NCBI GenBank assembly: GCA_905236605.1 | Contig: CAJORD010000233.1 | Coordinates: 1 to 5,665, forward strand | Reading direction: 5' to 3' | Source of the DNA: an uncultured Synergistales bacterium | Lineage (GTDB): Bacteria; Synergistota; Synergistia; Synergistales; Aminobacteriaceae | Length of the DNA: 5,665 bases | In this document: in pieces, positions 4,959-5,665 of the stretch | Layout: every line of letters starts with the position of its first letter | How positions within the stretch are numbered: position 1 is the first letter of the stretch | Made by a program: the position numbers and the translations under genes | Notes under the pieces: model-generated | What the model was told of the DNA's origin: nothing | Databases searched by the model: none | The model's input: only the letters and a program-made list of their open reading frames with translations

Positions 4959-5665
4959 TCACAATTTGAATCGCACTTCCTTTGCATAAATTTTCTGAAG
5001 TAGCTTAATGAAATCAAAAACTGTTTTTCTATCTTCGCATGCGTGAGTACAAAGTACGCATGAAACAGTTTCCGGGCAGTTAAACGGTATCCATGCAAAT
5101 TCGTCATAATGGTCATTAAGAAAGCCCGGTGCAAGACACACGCCTTTATGTGTCGCGACGTTAGTTAAAGTTGTTTCGTAGTCGTTGCTGTTGAAGTAAG
5201 AAATATTTAATTTTTCTATAACTCTCTGTTGAACGATACGAAGTTCCGGCGGTGAACCTCCTCCCACCATTAGGACTCTATCTTTTAAGTCGTTTATGTC
5301 GATAAGATTTTTTTGCGCTAACGGGTCTGATTTTTCTGTGATTAAGTATATATGACTTTGAAAAAGCGCATGTAGTTTTATATCCGGTATTCTTTTAACG
5401 TCAACTTCCATTGAAAATAAAATATCTTCTTCACCTTTCAAGAATGACGACGGATCTGAGAGCGGCAGAAAATGCGGAGTAACTGAAACGCCATCATGTT
5501 CACGTTCAAAATTTGTAATAGCTTCAGGTAGAAAATAAAGCGCAGAGCGCATAGGGAGTCCGATTGATATATTAGCTTGATAGCGCGAGCTAAAATTTTG
5601 TCCCTGTTCGATAGCACGCTTTAATTCTGTTTTAATATTACGAAGTGTCGTGCAAAATTGTTCTC
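4959..5665 (-). CDS. LysR-family transcriptional regulator, effector-binding domain (5' part cut by right edge)
   Basis: The frame is open from the right edge to a TGA at 4959-4961, giving 234 visible codons. An internal ATG at 5552 is not the start: the 37 codons before it continue as EQFCTTLRNIKTELKRA, typical of the LysR linker helix, and run off the window. The effector domain begins at ANISIGLPM (about visible residue 30) and contains FLPEAITNFEREHDGVSVTP, the family's first helix and strand. The pattern DILFSMEVDVKRIPDIKLH and the hinge-like HIYLITEKSDPLAQKN follow, and later GVCLAPGFLNDHYDEFAWIP. The N-terminal winged helix, about 60-70 residues, lies outside. Near the C-terminus CPETVSCVLCTHAC holds four cysteines (visible residues 196, 202, 205, 209). 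The gene converges on the ferredoxin gene, so its own target promoter is probably beyond the right edge. The ligand cannot be predicted. Confidence 0.9.
   Translation of the reverse strand, partial: EQFCTTLRNIKTELKRAIEQGQNFSSRYQANISIGLPMRSALYFLPEAITNFEREHDGVSVTPHFLPLSDPSSFLKGEEDILFSMEVDVKRIPDIKLHALFQSHIYLITEKSDPLAQKNLIDINDLKDRVLMVGGGSPPELRIVQQRVIEKLNISYFNSNDYETTLTNVATHKGVCLAPGFLNDHYDEFAWIPFNCPETVSCVLCTHACEDRKTVFDFIKLLQKIYAKEVRFKL

Noticed and set aside
4952..5134. Minus-strand frame of 60 codons near the LysR gene end
   Set aside because: It overlaps the conserved C-terminal part of the LysR protein in another frame and has no independent support.

Overview
This 5.7-kb window carries seven protein-coding genes, two of them cut by the window edges. 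No gene-free stretch exceeds about 140 bases. The moderate G+C, AT-rich intergenic DNA, strong AGGAGG-type ribosome sites and gene families (GlpF of the Firmicutes-type DxNPxVT subfamily, EFR1-type flavodoxin-ferredoxin, HxlR regulator, LhgO/GlpA-like FAD oxidoreductase next to glpK) suggest an anaerobic, probably gut or rumen, bacterium of the Clostridia, Negativicutes or Synergistota kind. The sequence alone does not fix the phylum. I saw no RNA genes, insertion sequences, CRISPR arrays or phage genes.

Left part (1-2849, minus strand): a glycerol catabolism operon read right to left. A good sigma-70-type promoter (about 2822-2849) precedes glpF (glycerol facilitator), then glpK (glycerol kinase), then the first 66 codons of an FAD-dependent oxidoreductase that probably oxidises glycerol 3-phosphate and continues off the left edge. 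The expected route is glycerol entry through GlpF, phosphorylation by GlpK, then oxidation towards dihydroxyacetone phosphate. Three details are unusual. The GlpF first pore motif is NPV instead of NPA. GlpK has an in-frame, serine-rich 41-codon upstream reading frame with its own ribosome site. Both intergenic gaps contain similar AGGANTTAGG hairpins followed by U-rich RNA.

Middle part (2886-4937): an HxlR-family winged-helix regulator (minus strand) is divergent from a two-gene plus-strand operon. That operon encodes a metallo-beta-lactamase-fold hydrolase and, with no intergenic base, an EFR1-like flavodoxin/2x[4Fe-4S] ferredoxin. The 135-base divergent region holds a strong promoter for the regulator, an imperfect palindrome and repeated GAACG/CGTTC half-sites, so local control by the HxlR protein is plausible. 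The cysteines in the regulator and the redox nature of the last gene suggest a redox- or electrophile-responsive module. That is inference.

Right part (4959-5665, minus strand): the effector-binding domain and part of the linker helix of a LysR-type regulator. It converges on the ferredoxin gene, and its DNA-binding domain lies beyond the right edge. It has a four-cysteine cluster near its C-terminus.

Overall the region looks mostly like ordinary metabolic and regulatory DNA. I found no convincing new multi-gene system. The best leads are the glpK leader reading frame, the paired intergenic hairpins, the NPV aquaporin and the HxlR-controlled redox pair.
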